DNA of 39,526 nucleotides from a virus. Location of the stretch: positions 1 through 39,526 of the IMG/VR virus record IMGVR_UViG_3300007735_000713. One strand, 5' to 3'. Positions within the stretch are counted from its first letter, which is position 1; every line of letters begins with the position of its first letter. Position numbers and translations under genes: made by a program. Shown here one piece after another: positions 1 to 10,800 of the stretch. The notes below the pieces were generated by a model, which saw only the letters and a list, made by a program, of their open reading frames with translations, had not been told where the DNA came from and searched no databases.

Positions 1-1977
1 TGGAACTCCACCTTGATTAGGAAGAGCACCATTAATATTAGTTCCAGAACCAATGTATTCCAAAGAATGTCCTGATGCTAATACCCGACTTTGCTTAAAG
101 AAAGGAACAGTTGAACCAAGACCAACTGCATAAGGAATATTATCATTTACCGTAATCGTACAAATACCACCGGATATTGGTGTTGACCTTAATATGGTAT
201 AGTAGGCAGGAATTAGATTTGCGGTTCCTGTTGCAGTATTAATTCCAGAGTTGGGTGATGCAAAAGTAACTGTTGGTATTCCTGTATATCCTCTTCCATT
301 AGAAACCATTTCCACAGAAGTCACAGAACCATTTGTGACTTCACCTACGGCAGTTGCAGAAACTCCCCAAGGTGCACTTGGGTCACTAAAAGTAATGTCT
401 ACATTTTGAGTATAACCAGTTCCACCAGAACCAACAGTCACACCACCAACAGTATAATATAACTTATCAAAATACACTACCTGACCATCATAAGGTCTTG
501 TTGTATTTATTTTAACAGTTCCACCAGAATTATAAGTATGAGTGCGTGTAGAAACTCCAACATAAGCAGAGAAACTATTTGCGGCACCAATGGCAGCAAC
601 CTCAAAAACATATCCAAAGTTTCCAGAGGGAAAATTTGCAATCGTGCTAATTGAAACAATACCATTATTCACATAATTATGAGTAATTGTAGATGTTCCT
701 ACATTTACTACAAATTGATTAGATGCAGGTATTGAGATTACATTAAATACATATTTTGAATCTCCATTATTATCACCCGGTGCCGGTGGAAAATATGCAG
801 TAGATAATCCGCCTCCAGAATTACAAGAAAATACCAAATTAGACATCGTAACACTTATACCAACCGTAAAATTATGATTAGTAGATGTCGTTACGGTTAA
901 AATACCAGTAGTATTAGTATAATTAGCAGTGCTGATATTATAATTAGTAACTGCATTTGCCGAAGAACAGGTAAATTTCAATTTAGAAATTGAAACGCCC
1001 ATTCCCACATTCAAGTTGTGATTTGAAGACGTAGTTACCGTAACAATTCCACTCACATTATCATAAAGAGCATTACTTACATTCAGTGTTGGGACATTTA
1101 AATCTAAAACAAAAGTATCACTATCGGCTGCTGCTGCAGTTGTAATAATTCCTGTATATTTATTTGGTCCTACTCCATCGGCAACCAATCCATAATTACC
1201 AAATGATGAGTTAGAGTTTGTTAAATCGCAGGCACTACCAGAACCACAGAAAATCGCAATATCATCACAAATAGTAAACATTGATACCAACTGGGCATAT
1301 CCTTCATTCGTAATAGATGCCCCAATACCACCTTGATTGTATTGTGTATAACTATCCAATACCATAGATTTTAATGGTCCTATTGCCTTTGAACCATCAA
1401 TCTTCAGTCCAATACTATTTGGAATAAAATTAGTGCAGTTCTGTAAATAAGGTGACTGATTGAAATATCCAACTTGATTTGGATTAAATGCAAAGATTGC
1501 CTTACCAGAATTTAATGTTCCGCTAAATGACATTTCTGCAATATAATCACCATTTGTAACATAAAATAAATCTTGATTTGCATTCTGTGGTGATACCGAT
1601 ACTTCTCTCAGACTATCACCAATAATGCTTACTTGTTCTGGGATAATAACTGGGTTATTTTCTACATAAGATCCAGCACTAACTTTAATAACAGTTCCTG
1701 TTCCTGCTGCTGCGATTGCTCCTGCGATTGTTGCTTTTGCATCTCCAAGTTTTCTTCCTGTGTTTGTATCACTTCCATCTTTCGTAACATATAAAATATT
1801 TGTAACTGTTGCACCAGCACCAAGTCTTACAACATCAGTTCCTATACCACTTCTTTCTCGTTTGGTATAAAGTTCTGCATCATAAGTATTCAGTGCTAAT
1901 TCGCCTGATTGTAAGTCTGCAACTACCGGTTTCTTGCCTGGTATCGCAGACCTTTTAATTCTAAAAGGAGTTGCCAT
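1..1977 (-). CDS. Virion structural / tail-fibre-like protein (partial, C-terminus off left edge)
   Basis: An open frame of 659 codons starts at ATG 1977-1975 and runs off the left edge without a stop. The N-terminus begins MATPFRIKRSAIPGKK and is followed by a segment typical of large marine T4-like structural proteins (ELALNTYDAELYTKRERSG). Next comes a beta-helix-like region (GDAKATIAGAIAAAGTGTVI, then VSIIGDSLREVSVSP) and repeated beta-rich modules with VGVSxxxHxYxSGGTV character. The last visible residues resemble a segment found inside the 2040-residue protein at 4819-10941 (RVLASGHSLEYIGSG against YLRASGHTFEYLGFG), so the two are probably distant paralogues. It is likely a fibre or baseplate-attached protein; the exact role is not determined. 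A late promoter (2034-2041) sits about 57 bases upstream. Assignment as a phage structural gene is firm; fibre is inference. Confidence 0.8.
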   Translation of the reverse strand, partial: MATPFRIKRSAIPGKKPVVADLQSGELALNTYDAELYTKRERSGIGTDVVRLGAGATVTNILYVTKDGSDTNTGRKLGDAKATIAGAIAAAGTGTVIKVSAGSYVENNPVIIPEQVSIIGDSLREVSVSPQNANQDLFYVTNGDYIAEMSFSGTLNSGKAIFAFNPNQVGYFNQSPYLQNCTNFIPNSIGLKIDGSKAIGPLKSMVLDSYTQYNQGGIGASITNEGYAQLVSMFTICDDIAIFCGSGSACDLTNSNSSFGNYGLVADGVGPNKYTGIITTAAAADSDTFVLDLNVPTLNVSNALYDNVSGIVTVTTSSNHNLNVGMGVSISKLKFTCSSANAVTNYNISTANYTNTTGILTVTTSTNHNFTVGISVTMSNLVFSCNSGGGLSTAYFPPAPGDNNGDSKYVFNVISIPASNQFVVNVGTSTITHNYVNNGIVSISTIANFPSGNFGYVFEVAAIGAANSFSAYVGVSTRTHTYNSGGTVKINTTRPYDGQVVYFDKLYYTVGGVTVGSGGTGYTQNVDITFSDPSAPWGVSATAVGEVTNGSVTSVEMVSNGRGYTGIPTVTFASPNSGINTATGTANLIPAYYTILRSTPISGGICTITVNDNIPYAVGLGSTVPFFKQSRVLASGHSLEYIGSGTNINGALPNQGGVP

Positions 1978-2033
1978 TGATATTCATTCTCGGTATATAC
2001 CAGTAAAATAAGACTTATATAAGTCCTTTGATA

Positions 2034-2041
2034 TATTTATA
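2034..2041 (-). promoter_or_regulatory. T4-type late promoter TATAAATA
   Basis: The minus strand reads TATAAATA, the exact T4 late -10 consensus recognised by the gp55 sigma factor with the gp33 co-activator and gp45 clamp. It overlaps the TAA stop of the 54-residue ORF (2037-2201) and precedes the gene starting at 1977. Confidence 0.75.
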
Positions 2042-2201
2042 AATCTTCTTCTTGAATAACAATTTGAAGTGCTTCAATAGCTCCTTGATGACGAATAAAC
2101 TGTTCCTTTTTAATATTAAAATCTCTTTCAAGATCTAAAAGTTCTTGTTGTAGTTTTGATGACTTTTCAATCAAAGTATCAAGCATTTCTTGTGGTTTCA
2201 T
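2037..2201 (-). CDS. Small coiled-coil-like protein, 54 aa
   Basis: This short ORF fills the gap between the zinc-ribbon gene and the left-edge gene. It starts at ATG 2201 (MKPQEMLDTLIEKS) and ends at TAA 2037-2039. The sequence is charged and helical with heptad-like leucine and isoleucine spacing (LIEKSSKLQQELLDLERDF), which suggests a short coiled coil. No signal peptide or enzymatic motif is visible. The compact fit between neighbours and the late promoter overlapping its stop support a real late gene. The function is unknown; it may be a small virion or assembly protein. Confidence 0.65.
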   Translation of the reverse strand: MKPQEMLDTLIEKSSKLQQELLDLERDFNIKKEQFIRHQGAIEALQIVIQEEDL

Positions 2202-2228
2202 ATGTATATAAAATAACTATGATTTTAT

Positions 2229-2552
2229 TTAGGATTGTTGTTCTTGTGTCTTTTTCATAATATCATCAAACTTCTCATTTATCCAAGTTTCTTCATTTTC
2301 ATTCCATTTTTTTACAGGGCAACTATCCAGAGCAAAAGAAACTTTAGCAGGAAGAAAACATCCACAATGTTTACACCTGATTTGTTCTGCATCATAATGT
2401 TCACAAACCTTACAGGTTTCAAGTCTTTGTGCCTGTACTTCGGCAGAAACAATCAGGGCACCGGTTTGAATAGCATTTTTAATTAAATCAAAACTAAACT
2501 TAGCTAAGTTTTTTCCTTGTTCTGGTAAAGAAGGATATTGTTTTTCAGTCAT
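2229..2552 (-). CDS. Small zinc-ribbon protein, 107 aa
   Basis: The protein carries a clear zinc-ribbon cysteine pattern: Cys47 and Cys50 (CKVC), Cys60, Cys63 and Cys65 (CKHCGC) and Cys78 (SCPVKKW). A helical N-terminus of about 40 residues precedes it. The same type of protein (RLETCKVCEHY...CGCFLPAKV) recurs in marine T4-like phages without an assigned function. The start ATG at 2552 lies 23 bases after a late promoter (2575-2582), so late expression is expected. It could bind nucleic acid or act as a small structural zinc protein; the sequence does not decide. Confidence 0.8.
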   Translation of the reverse strand: MTEKQYPSLPEQGKNLAKFSFDLIKNAIQTGALIVSAEVQAQRLETCKVCEHYDAEQIRCKHCGCFLPAKVSFALDSCPVKKWNENEETWINEKFDDIMKKTQEQQS

Positions 2553-2574
2553 TATAACATTTTAAAGTTCGTTT

Positions 2575-2582
2575 TATTTATG
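2575..2582 (-). promoter_or_regulatory. T4-type late promoter CATAAATA
   Basis: The minus strand reads CATAAATA, one mismatch from TATAAATA and fitting NATAAATA. It overlaps the TAA stop of the gene at 2578-4812 in the same geometry as the promoters at 2034 and 11785, and lies 23 bases before the zinc-ribbon start codon. Confidence 0.7.
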
Positions 2583-4812
2583 GATTGGATTTTTGTGGTC
2601 CAACAACATAACCACTAATAGATGTATAGTTTGTTCCATTTAAGGAATATCCTGATACTCCCCCGTTTCCAACAGGAAGAGAACCAGAAAAACCACCAGT
2701 TCCTCCAGATACATTTCCACTAGAACCAGGGTATCCAGTATCACCTTGAATTCCTGGAGATCCAGCAAGACCAAAGTTTCCACCAGTTCCGCCTTTTCCG
2801 CCTTGTCTACCATTTCCGCCGTTTCCGGCATTTGTACCTCCACCAGCACCAGCAGCACCAGCAGCACCATCAGCACCATCAGTACTGCTTTGATTATATC
2901 CTTGTCCTATTCCTCCAGCACCTCCATTTCCACCATCACCCCCAGTGCCTCCATTCGTATAAATTGTTTCATATGTATAATAAGAGCAATCATATGGAAC
3001 TCCAGATCCAGTACAATCTCTATTAACATATGCAAAACAAGCAGGATTATCACCATATGCACAAGCAACTTGTAATGCAGCGCATATCTCAGCTTCCTTG
3101 TAGCAAATTTGTCCGTGGTATGTAGACACAACATAACTTCCACTACCACCACCACCACCGGAACCGCCCCGAGTTCCACCGCCACCACCGCCACCACCAG
3201 CAACAACTGATCCATTATTCTGTATAGTAATCGAACCACCAGATCCAGGACCATCCGCACGAATTGCATTTCCACCCCTTCCACCATCTCCGCCATTTGC
3301 GGAACCTGCTGCACCACCAGCACCCTGAATAGAACCATTATTTATTAGAGTAAAGGCGCCAACAACACCAGAAGAAATAATAAGTGCAGCAGTATTTGTA
3401 TCAGTTGAACCAACTACAACTCCAGGATCAATGTATAATTTCTTTCTTACATTTCTTCCCCAATCTCCCCCAAAATAACTTGAAGTATTTACATTAGTTG
3501 TATTTGAAGTAATATGTTTTTCGATTGGTGGTTCTTCTTTTATATAAACAATAGTTGTTGCCTCTTTTCTTTTTCCGGTTGGGCCCCTAACAATAATTGT
3601 ATATTGAGTAGATGATGTAATATTATTCACATCCTTATATCCACTACTCACACCATCAGATGTAGATGCTCCAAAATTAGTAACTTCAACTTCAGTTGCA
3701 TTTGTAGATGTCCAGCTAAGTCTTACATTACTACCATAATCTAATGGACTTCCAACAGAAGAAGAAGGAGACGCAGTTAATGTGACTGTTGGGTCTGGAG
3801 GTGGATTTACATTTACCGTAACCGATGCAGGTGTTGGGTTTGATGGTGGAGAATATTTAGATGTAGCAGTTGCGGTATATGTTCGTGATTCTGTAAGATT
3901 TCCGGTAGATCTGCCATTTCCATTTGATGATGCACTATACATATTTCCAATACCATCTATATAAATTGGAAGTTCGACATTTTGAGAATCCCAATTAATC
4001 GTTGATGAATTGTTATAATCAACTGTAGTTGGACTTGCACTTATACTAAGACTAACAGGATAAGATCTTGTAGTAAGAGACCAAGTATCAGATACAGTTG
4101 CAGTCACTGGACTTGCTAAGTTTGTATTATCAGTTCCAGTTACGCTAAATGTAGTAGAAACTGTTTGTGCATTTCCTCCTGCATTCATACGCAACTGTAT
4201 CTGGTCTCCATTTAGAACTGAAAAATTTGTAGTCCCATAATCTCTTACAACTGCGCCATTTCTTGTAACTTTAAATTGAGCACTATTTCCACTAATACTT
4301 GCAGTTCCAATATCATTTGTTCTTGGTGTTTGTCCAGAAGGAACATTCGACATTCCACTTAAAGTTATTACATCATTACTTTCTACATTAGTTTTAAATG
4401 GTGGATCTATATCTGTTTGATCTGTAAAACTAAATGCATTAGGTATTCCATCCTCTGGGCGATTTCTTGTAAGAATAGTATAAGCATCACTTCGTTTTCC
4501 AACTATTAATGATACAGTATAAGTTGTTTCATAAACAGTTGGCGTAAACTTAATTGATATTGATTGGTTATTTTTTACATATTGTGAAGTAGAGGTATAT
4601 GCACTTCCATTTACAGATATTGTAGCACCAGAACTTGGAGTTACTAGTGCTTTATAATTAATCCCAGTAATTGTAGTTGTTCTTGTAATTTCTGTATTTA
4701 TTTCTGCAGATGCAACATCTGCACCAATTGAAAACACATCAGGAAGTGTGTCAATATTCCCTCTATAAGAATAATAAGAAACTAAACCAGTAGAACCTAA
4801 AAGTGGAGACAT
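2578..4812 (-). CDS. Ig-like and glycine-rich adhesin-like tail protein, 744 aa
   Basis: The N-terminal 450 residues are beta-rich with several Ig-like modules, for example PVSLSISASPTTVDYNNSS and PTVTLTASPSS. A segment at about 450-510 (KKLYIDPGVVVGSTDTNTAA, then FTLINNGSIQGAGG) resembles the glycine-rich tip modules of phage central fibres and host-specificity proteins. The C-terminal 230 residues are extremely glycine-rich, with GGxGG runs and a short collagen-like stretch (GSPGIQGDTGYPGSSG). That composition matches polyglycine-sandwich adhesins such as the gp38 type. An unusual insertion with eight cysteines sits inside the glycine-rich part. Start ATG 4812 is six bases from the stop of the upstream giant gene. 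A receptor-binding role is inference from composition and position among fibre genes. Confidence 0.75.
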   Translation of the reverse strand: MSPLLGSTGLVSYYSYRGNIDTLPDVFSIGADVASAEINTEITRTTTITGINYKALVTPSSGATISVNGSAYTSTSQYVKNNQSISIKFTPTVYETTYTVSLIVGKRSDAYTILTRNRPEDGIPNAFSFTDQTDIDPPFKTNVESNDVITLSGMSNVPSGQTPRTNDIGTASISGNSAQFKVTRNGAVVRDYGTTNFSVLNGDQIQLRMNAGGNAQTVSTTFSVTGTDNTNLASPVTATVSDTWSLTTRSYPVSLSISASPTTVDYNNSSTINWDSQNVELPIYIDGIGNMYSASSNGNGRSTGNLTESRTYTATATSKYSPPSNPTPASVTVNVNPPPDPTVTLTASPSSSVGSPLDYGSNVRLSWTSTNATEVEVTNFGASTSDGVSSGYKDVNNITSSTQYTIIVRGPTGKRKEATTIVYIKEEPPIEKHITSNTTNVNTSSYFGGDWGRNVRKKLYIDPGVVVGSTDTNTAALIISSGVVGAFTLINNGSIQGAGGAAGSANGGDGGRGGNAIRADGPGSGGSITIQNNGSVVAGGGGGGGGTRGGSGGGGGSGSYVVSTYHGQICYKEAEICAALQVACAYGDNPACFAYVNRDCTGSGVPYDCSYYTYETIYTNGGTGGDGGNGGAGGIGQGYNQSSTDGADGAAGAAGAGGGTNAGNGGNGRQGGKGGTGGNFGLAGSPGIQGDTGYPGSSGNVSGGTGGFSGSLPVGNGGVSGYSLNGTNYTSISGYVVGPQKSNP

Positions 4813-4818
4813 TTAGTA

Positions 4819-7800
4819 TCAAGCCTTATATTGTGATTGTGATGCAATTACAGTAAATGTAGCACTAGCAGTTTTTATAATCACATATGTATAAACATCA
4901 ATACCATTTACATTTCCAGATGTTGGTGTAACTTCTCCATACCATTTTGGGGTAACTGCATTTCCGTCTATTGTAACTGCCGTACTATAATATGCAGTTG
5001 ACCCTTGTGTAGTTAAGATTGCAACAGTAATTGACTCTCCTACTGAAAGGAATGTATTTAATGATGTAGAAAAATTTGCACGGAAATTAAATGTGAAGTT
5101 TCCTGTTGCATTTGCAGTATAAAGATAAACATTATTTGCAATCAAATCAATATTATTAGAACCAGTAAGTGCAGAAGCACTTATAATAGTTACACCTTCG
5201 GTCAATCCATTTGCTTTAATAGATGAGGTAATTCTATTTGCTGTAAAATCACCAGAAGCATCACGAGCAACTATATTACTAGTACCAGTTGATGATGCAT
5301 TTGTTGCAATCGTAACCGCAGTTGAACCATTATAAGAAGTACCAGACAAATATGTTCCAAATGTTAGTGTAGCAAGATTACTTCCAAGTGAAATACCAGA
5401 AATCGTAGGAGTTGCTAGATTTGCATTTGTAATTCCAGCAGACCCAGAAAGATTAGTATTCGTGAGACCAGTAATCGTATTAGAAGCTGCTGCAATTGTT
5501 TTATTAGTTAAAGTATCAGTTGTATTTTTTGCAACTAACGTATCAGTTGTAGCAGGTAATGTAAGAATGCCAGAAGCAACAGCAGATGCTATTAATGTTG
5601 TAATTCCAGACGTAGAACCAGTAAATCCAGCACCAATAGTTCCACCAAATGTAGCTGATGTAATACCAGTTACATTTAAATTACTGGTAGTAGTCATACC
5701 AACAACATTTAGATTTCCAATTGATGAAATCCCAATATTCAATTGACCGGCAAAAGTAGAAAGACCAGTAAATGTAGAATTAAATGAACTTTGAACTGTT
5801 AGTTTTGCATTTGTAAATGTTGCCGCAGTACCAATTACTTCTAAATTATAAAGTTGTGAAATACCTTGTGCGTGTCTTTGCGTATAAGTAGTTGTAATTC
5901 CACCACTTGCATTTGTTCCAGGAAAAAATGCATCATTATAAATTGTAATACCTTCAAATGCAAGATTGGAAAAAGTTTGTTGTGCTGCAAATGTTACATT
6001 TCCAGTCACATAAAGGTCTTTAATCAATGCTTGCCCATTCACTTCAAAAAGTTGAGTACCATTAAAAACTGATGTAGTTGCACCAATTCCCAATTTATCC
6101 ATTCTATAATAACCCAAATCCTTTTGGGAACTGATTATCCCATATCTTCTCCAATCACCATTAATATAAATGTGACCAAGATAACCACCTAATTGTGGTG
6201 TTCCAGACAATGAAATATCACCAGTACGAGCACCAGGTATATCAGCAGTAGTTGGTGTAGAAATACCAACAGTAATTAATTTTGATTGTGCTGTATTTCC
6301 TTTAATGTATAAGTTTTTAACTTCAACACCAGCAGCAGCAGTACTTGTAACTTTTTGTGTAAAATTAACTGGACCATAAAATTGTGAAGTTTGATTATTA
6401 TTTTCTCCACCTTCTACCGTAATACGCTCTCTTACTACCAAATCATCATATATACCACTTAATCTTTTTGTGCTATCTGTATTTGCATCATCACCAGTAT
6501 ATGTAAATACAGGTGCATCAAATATTTCTTCTTCTCCAGTTACAGAAACAAGTTTTTTTGCACCAGAATAATATTCACCATTATCATTCATTCCAGTATA
6601 AACAATTGTTCCGCCATCTTGTTCTCTAGCTTGCGAAGCAATAACTTCATCTCCACTTAATATTCTATCTTGCTTTTGTGGCATACCAGTTGAATAGTTA
6701 CCTGGACCAAATCCAAGATACTCAAATGTATGACCTGATGCACGAAGATAAGACGGACGATGAAATTGAATTGGTATTACTCTTATTTTCTTTACAAGTG
6801 TTCCATTATCATATGCAGCAGCAATTGTACCAAACTGACCACGAAGTACATTAGTGCAAGCATCATTTTGTATACGCAAAACTTCTGAATTAATTTGCAA
6901 ATAATCTCCTTTTGCAAATCCACCAACATTAGTAAGACTAATGGATGCATCAGAAGCATTTAATGCAACAGAAATTGTAGTGCTAATACCTGCATAAATG
7001 TAGGACATGCGTCCTGCAAGATTAATTTCTCCTTCACCAATAGAAAGAGCATTTGCTGCAATTCCTTGCCTTAATACGTATCCATTACCATTATATGCTT
7101 CTGTTGATGATAAATTACCAACATTAAATGTAAATGTATTAATTCCTACAACTTCTTTAACTGTAAATGAACTATCAAAAATAGTTTTTCCAGTACCAAC
7201 AATTGAAAACTTATTTCCAACAATAAGACCGTGAGAACTTGTTGTAGTAACAGTCGCAATACCAGTTTTAATATCAGTAAAAATTAAATTTGATATCGAA
7301 GAACCTTTACCTACAACAGATACAAAAGGTGATTTTCCATCTGTTCTAGATGCAAATGTTGTTACATTATTTGGATTATAAACAGTAATTGATTTTGCAT
7401 CAGGAACACTCGTAATTCTAAACACACCATTATATCCTTCACTTGCAAATCCTACAACTTGCAATGCATCATTTACATTATTGTTTATGGAAGTTACATT
7501 TACAACAGCAAGAGTTGTTCCTCCGGATACCGTCATTGTATTTCCAACACCATAAGCAGCACCACCATCTACAATTTCAACTGCCGAAATTCCACCACCA
7601 CCACCTAAGGTTGCTTTTACCGAACCATTTTTTCCTACAATTGAAGCATTTACAAGTTCAGCAGAATAAAGAGTAGTAGACCCATAACCAGAACCACCAC
7701 TAGTCAATGATATAGTTTTAATAGAATTTAGATTGTGTTCTCTATCTGTAAAGAATGTAACCGCAGTTCCACTTACAATTGCTCCTGTAATTGCATATCC

Positions 7801-10800
7801 AACAGTATTTTCTTTTAAAAATGTATTAATTGCTTCTTTTGTAACTGAATTTCTTTTATCATCAACATTTACAGTACCAAGAGGTTTAACATTTCCATAA
7901 GAAGATGTTTCATTTGGATCAGAATTATAATTATCACGATCCATTTGAGGATAAAGATTTCTTACATCCTGATTGAAATTTTTAAGACTAATACCATATC
8001 CAACATTTGCAAGTGATGGCGAAACATCTGAGCTCATCACAGTTAAATGATAAATTCCATCCTGACCCGAAATAGAAGAACCAGGAATATGTTTTTTGAT
8101 TTCGTCTATTCGATAAACGAAGAATGTGCTTTCGTATCTTTCACGATAAACTCTTGGAAGTGCAGCAACTTGTTGATTTGTTGTTCTTTGATTTGTAATA
8201 TTTGCAAATAATCCAGGATCTGTTGAAATTCCAGTAATTGCAAAAGTTTTTGAACTTGGAATTGATGAAATCTTAAATGAACCATTATAAACAGAAGAAG
8301 CAGTTCCAACTGGATTATTGCTACTTTTGATATTTTGTATTTTTACAATATCACCAGTTTTAAAATTATGTGGAAGTTCAGTTGTAATAGTAATTGTATT
8401 TGAAGAATATGAAGCATTCGTAATAATCTTTGGATTTCTCAAATCCAAAGGACTAGAAAGACCACCAGTCAAAACACTTGCACTTCCAATTCCAGTTGTA
8501 CTGGTTTCTTGAATAATATATCCAGCAACCGGAGGACGAGCATTTGTTGCTTCTTTTGGTATCACATATCGCATCTTATAGACACGATCAGAGAGAGAAC
8601 GATTATCTAATTTTCTCTTAATAAATGTAGAACCACTTTCTAATCCAAGACCAGTTGTACCAAGGCCCACAATTATAGAATAAATTGCATTATCTTGTGT
8701 TGAAGAACTATCAATATACCAAGATGATGCTACCGTATCATATTGAATTGGATGACCAACTTCTCCTGGTTGTTTATCTGTTGCCGAACTAACTATTCTT
8801 AAATTTCCGCCAAGATTATTAATTCCACTAATTGTTCTTGGTGTTGCAGCAATTGCATCATTATATGTTGGAGAAATTTTAATTACATTTGCCGATCCAG
8901 TTGTACTTACATAATAAACTTTATTTAATTCAATATTATTTGGTGCTTCTGCATTATCACTAAAAACTCTAATCTTTTCTCCATTATAAAATTTATGATC
9001 GCTAGTTAATGTAAAAATGTTATTTGCAATACTATTAATTCCAGCATTTCTTCCAACAAAAGAAACTTTCTTAGAACTAAATGTAGTTCCATCAGGTGAT
9101 TGCATTAAAATTGGAGCCGAATATGCCGAAAGTGAAGTACCCACAGTTACAGGCAAATTCAACATATCCCCTTGCTTTGCACCAACACGATAACTATCAA
9201 TTTGATGAGGTGGAGCAATTTCTCGGTTTTTATATCCAAACAAATATAAACGAGAAGGATTTGCAACTGATAATGTTTGTTTTACATCTAATGATAACCA
9301 AGTGCTTTCAGTTTCTGCTGTAGTAACTTCTCTTGGCGGAATAATGTGTGTAATATAACCCTTATTGTCCCTATCAAAAGAATCAACACGAAATCCAACC
9401 GACTCCAATGATATTGCGCCAAAGTTGGAGTTTGAGTTGGTGATAGACATATCACCACCACTTTCGGAAACAAAATGTCTCGAATAACCAATCGCAAAAA
9501 TCGAAACACACTGGATAAATCCACCATTTGTTACTTTGACGTGATAATTTTCATATGATGGTTTATAAATTGAATAAGAATGAGTATGTAATGGTGAATA
9601 ATTCGATTCATCATTATTTTTAAATGATTTGCTACTATAATCATATTCAATATATGCATTATCATCTTTCTGTAATGATATGCCAGTAAATTGAGCAACA
9701 ACGATAGATTTAAATCCAGTTGCTTTGCTACCATCCGCCCACAATCCAGACATTCCATAAACTGATCTCAAAGAACAGTTAAAAATATAAGGAGACGCAG
9801 AAGATACACTATCAACTTCTACAATAATTTGAGAATTTTGTAATTGTGTATTTGGATCTGGTAAAGGAACTACCGGAGAACTTGTTGCATTATATGTAAA
9901 TGTGGTAAGACCTACAACATCTTTTACCGTAAAAGATCCATTATAAACACCAGTATCTATTCCAACACCACTTACCAAAAATGGAGTATCAGCATATAAA
10001 CCGTGTTCGGTAGATGTATCTACCGTAATTATTTGTGATGAGGTATTTCCGTCACCAGCACGAATGCTTGTAATACCAATCGCATTTGAATTTAAGTTAC
10101 CGACAATACGATATTCGTCTACTGATGGTTCAAAATCATCACCAGTTGGATAATCCGCAAGTGGTCTTCCTGATGCAGTTCCATACATCAAAGCCAATTT
10201 ATAATAATACATTTGAAGGTCAGTTAGACCCGTTCCAGTAGATCCCATTTTGACTTCGTTTACACCATCAGCATATGTAAATGCTGTTAATTTATGATGC
10301 GAAAAAGTAGGAACAAAAGATGTATTATCATAATTTTTATAAACACTTCTGTTTACATCACCATCAAAAAATGTAAATGTACTAAAATAACAAGTACCAG
10401 TTACATTAAAAATAGACGAGTTATTAATATAATCATCTAATGGGTCTGGAATAAAAAGTGGACGGATTTTGGTCTTTCTTAAATCCAATCCAATAATTGA
10501 TGTACCACGAGGTATAATTATACCACCAGAAGATGAATTTGCCTTATAAAGATCATTTGAAGCATTAAAAATATCTGAATTGAATGAAGACCCCAGTTCA
10601 GTAATTGATGCACCACTCGTAGTCCAAGTTGCACCAGAACCTGAACCAGTTCTTTGATAAAGAACTGCACTTGAATTTAAAACATATCCAGGACGATTAT
10701 CAATATAATGTGTGCCTGGATATACAAGAATTGTAGTTTTATCAATCTTATCATTATTTCTTCCCGATTGATAAGAAAATCTTGCAGACTCAATCAATGC

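Noticed and set aside
2746-3075. Plus-strand Ser/Thr-rich ORF opposite the glycine-rich adhesin
   Set aside because: Composition is the mirror of GGx codons; no ribosome site, and it lies wholly inside a well-supported gene. The same applies to 12739-12924.
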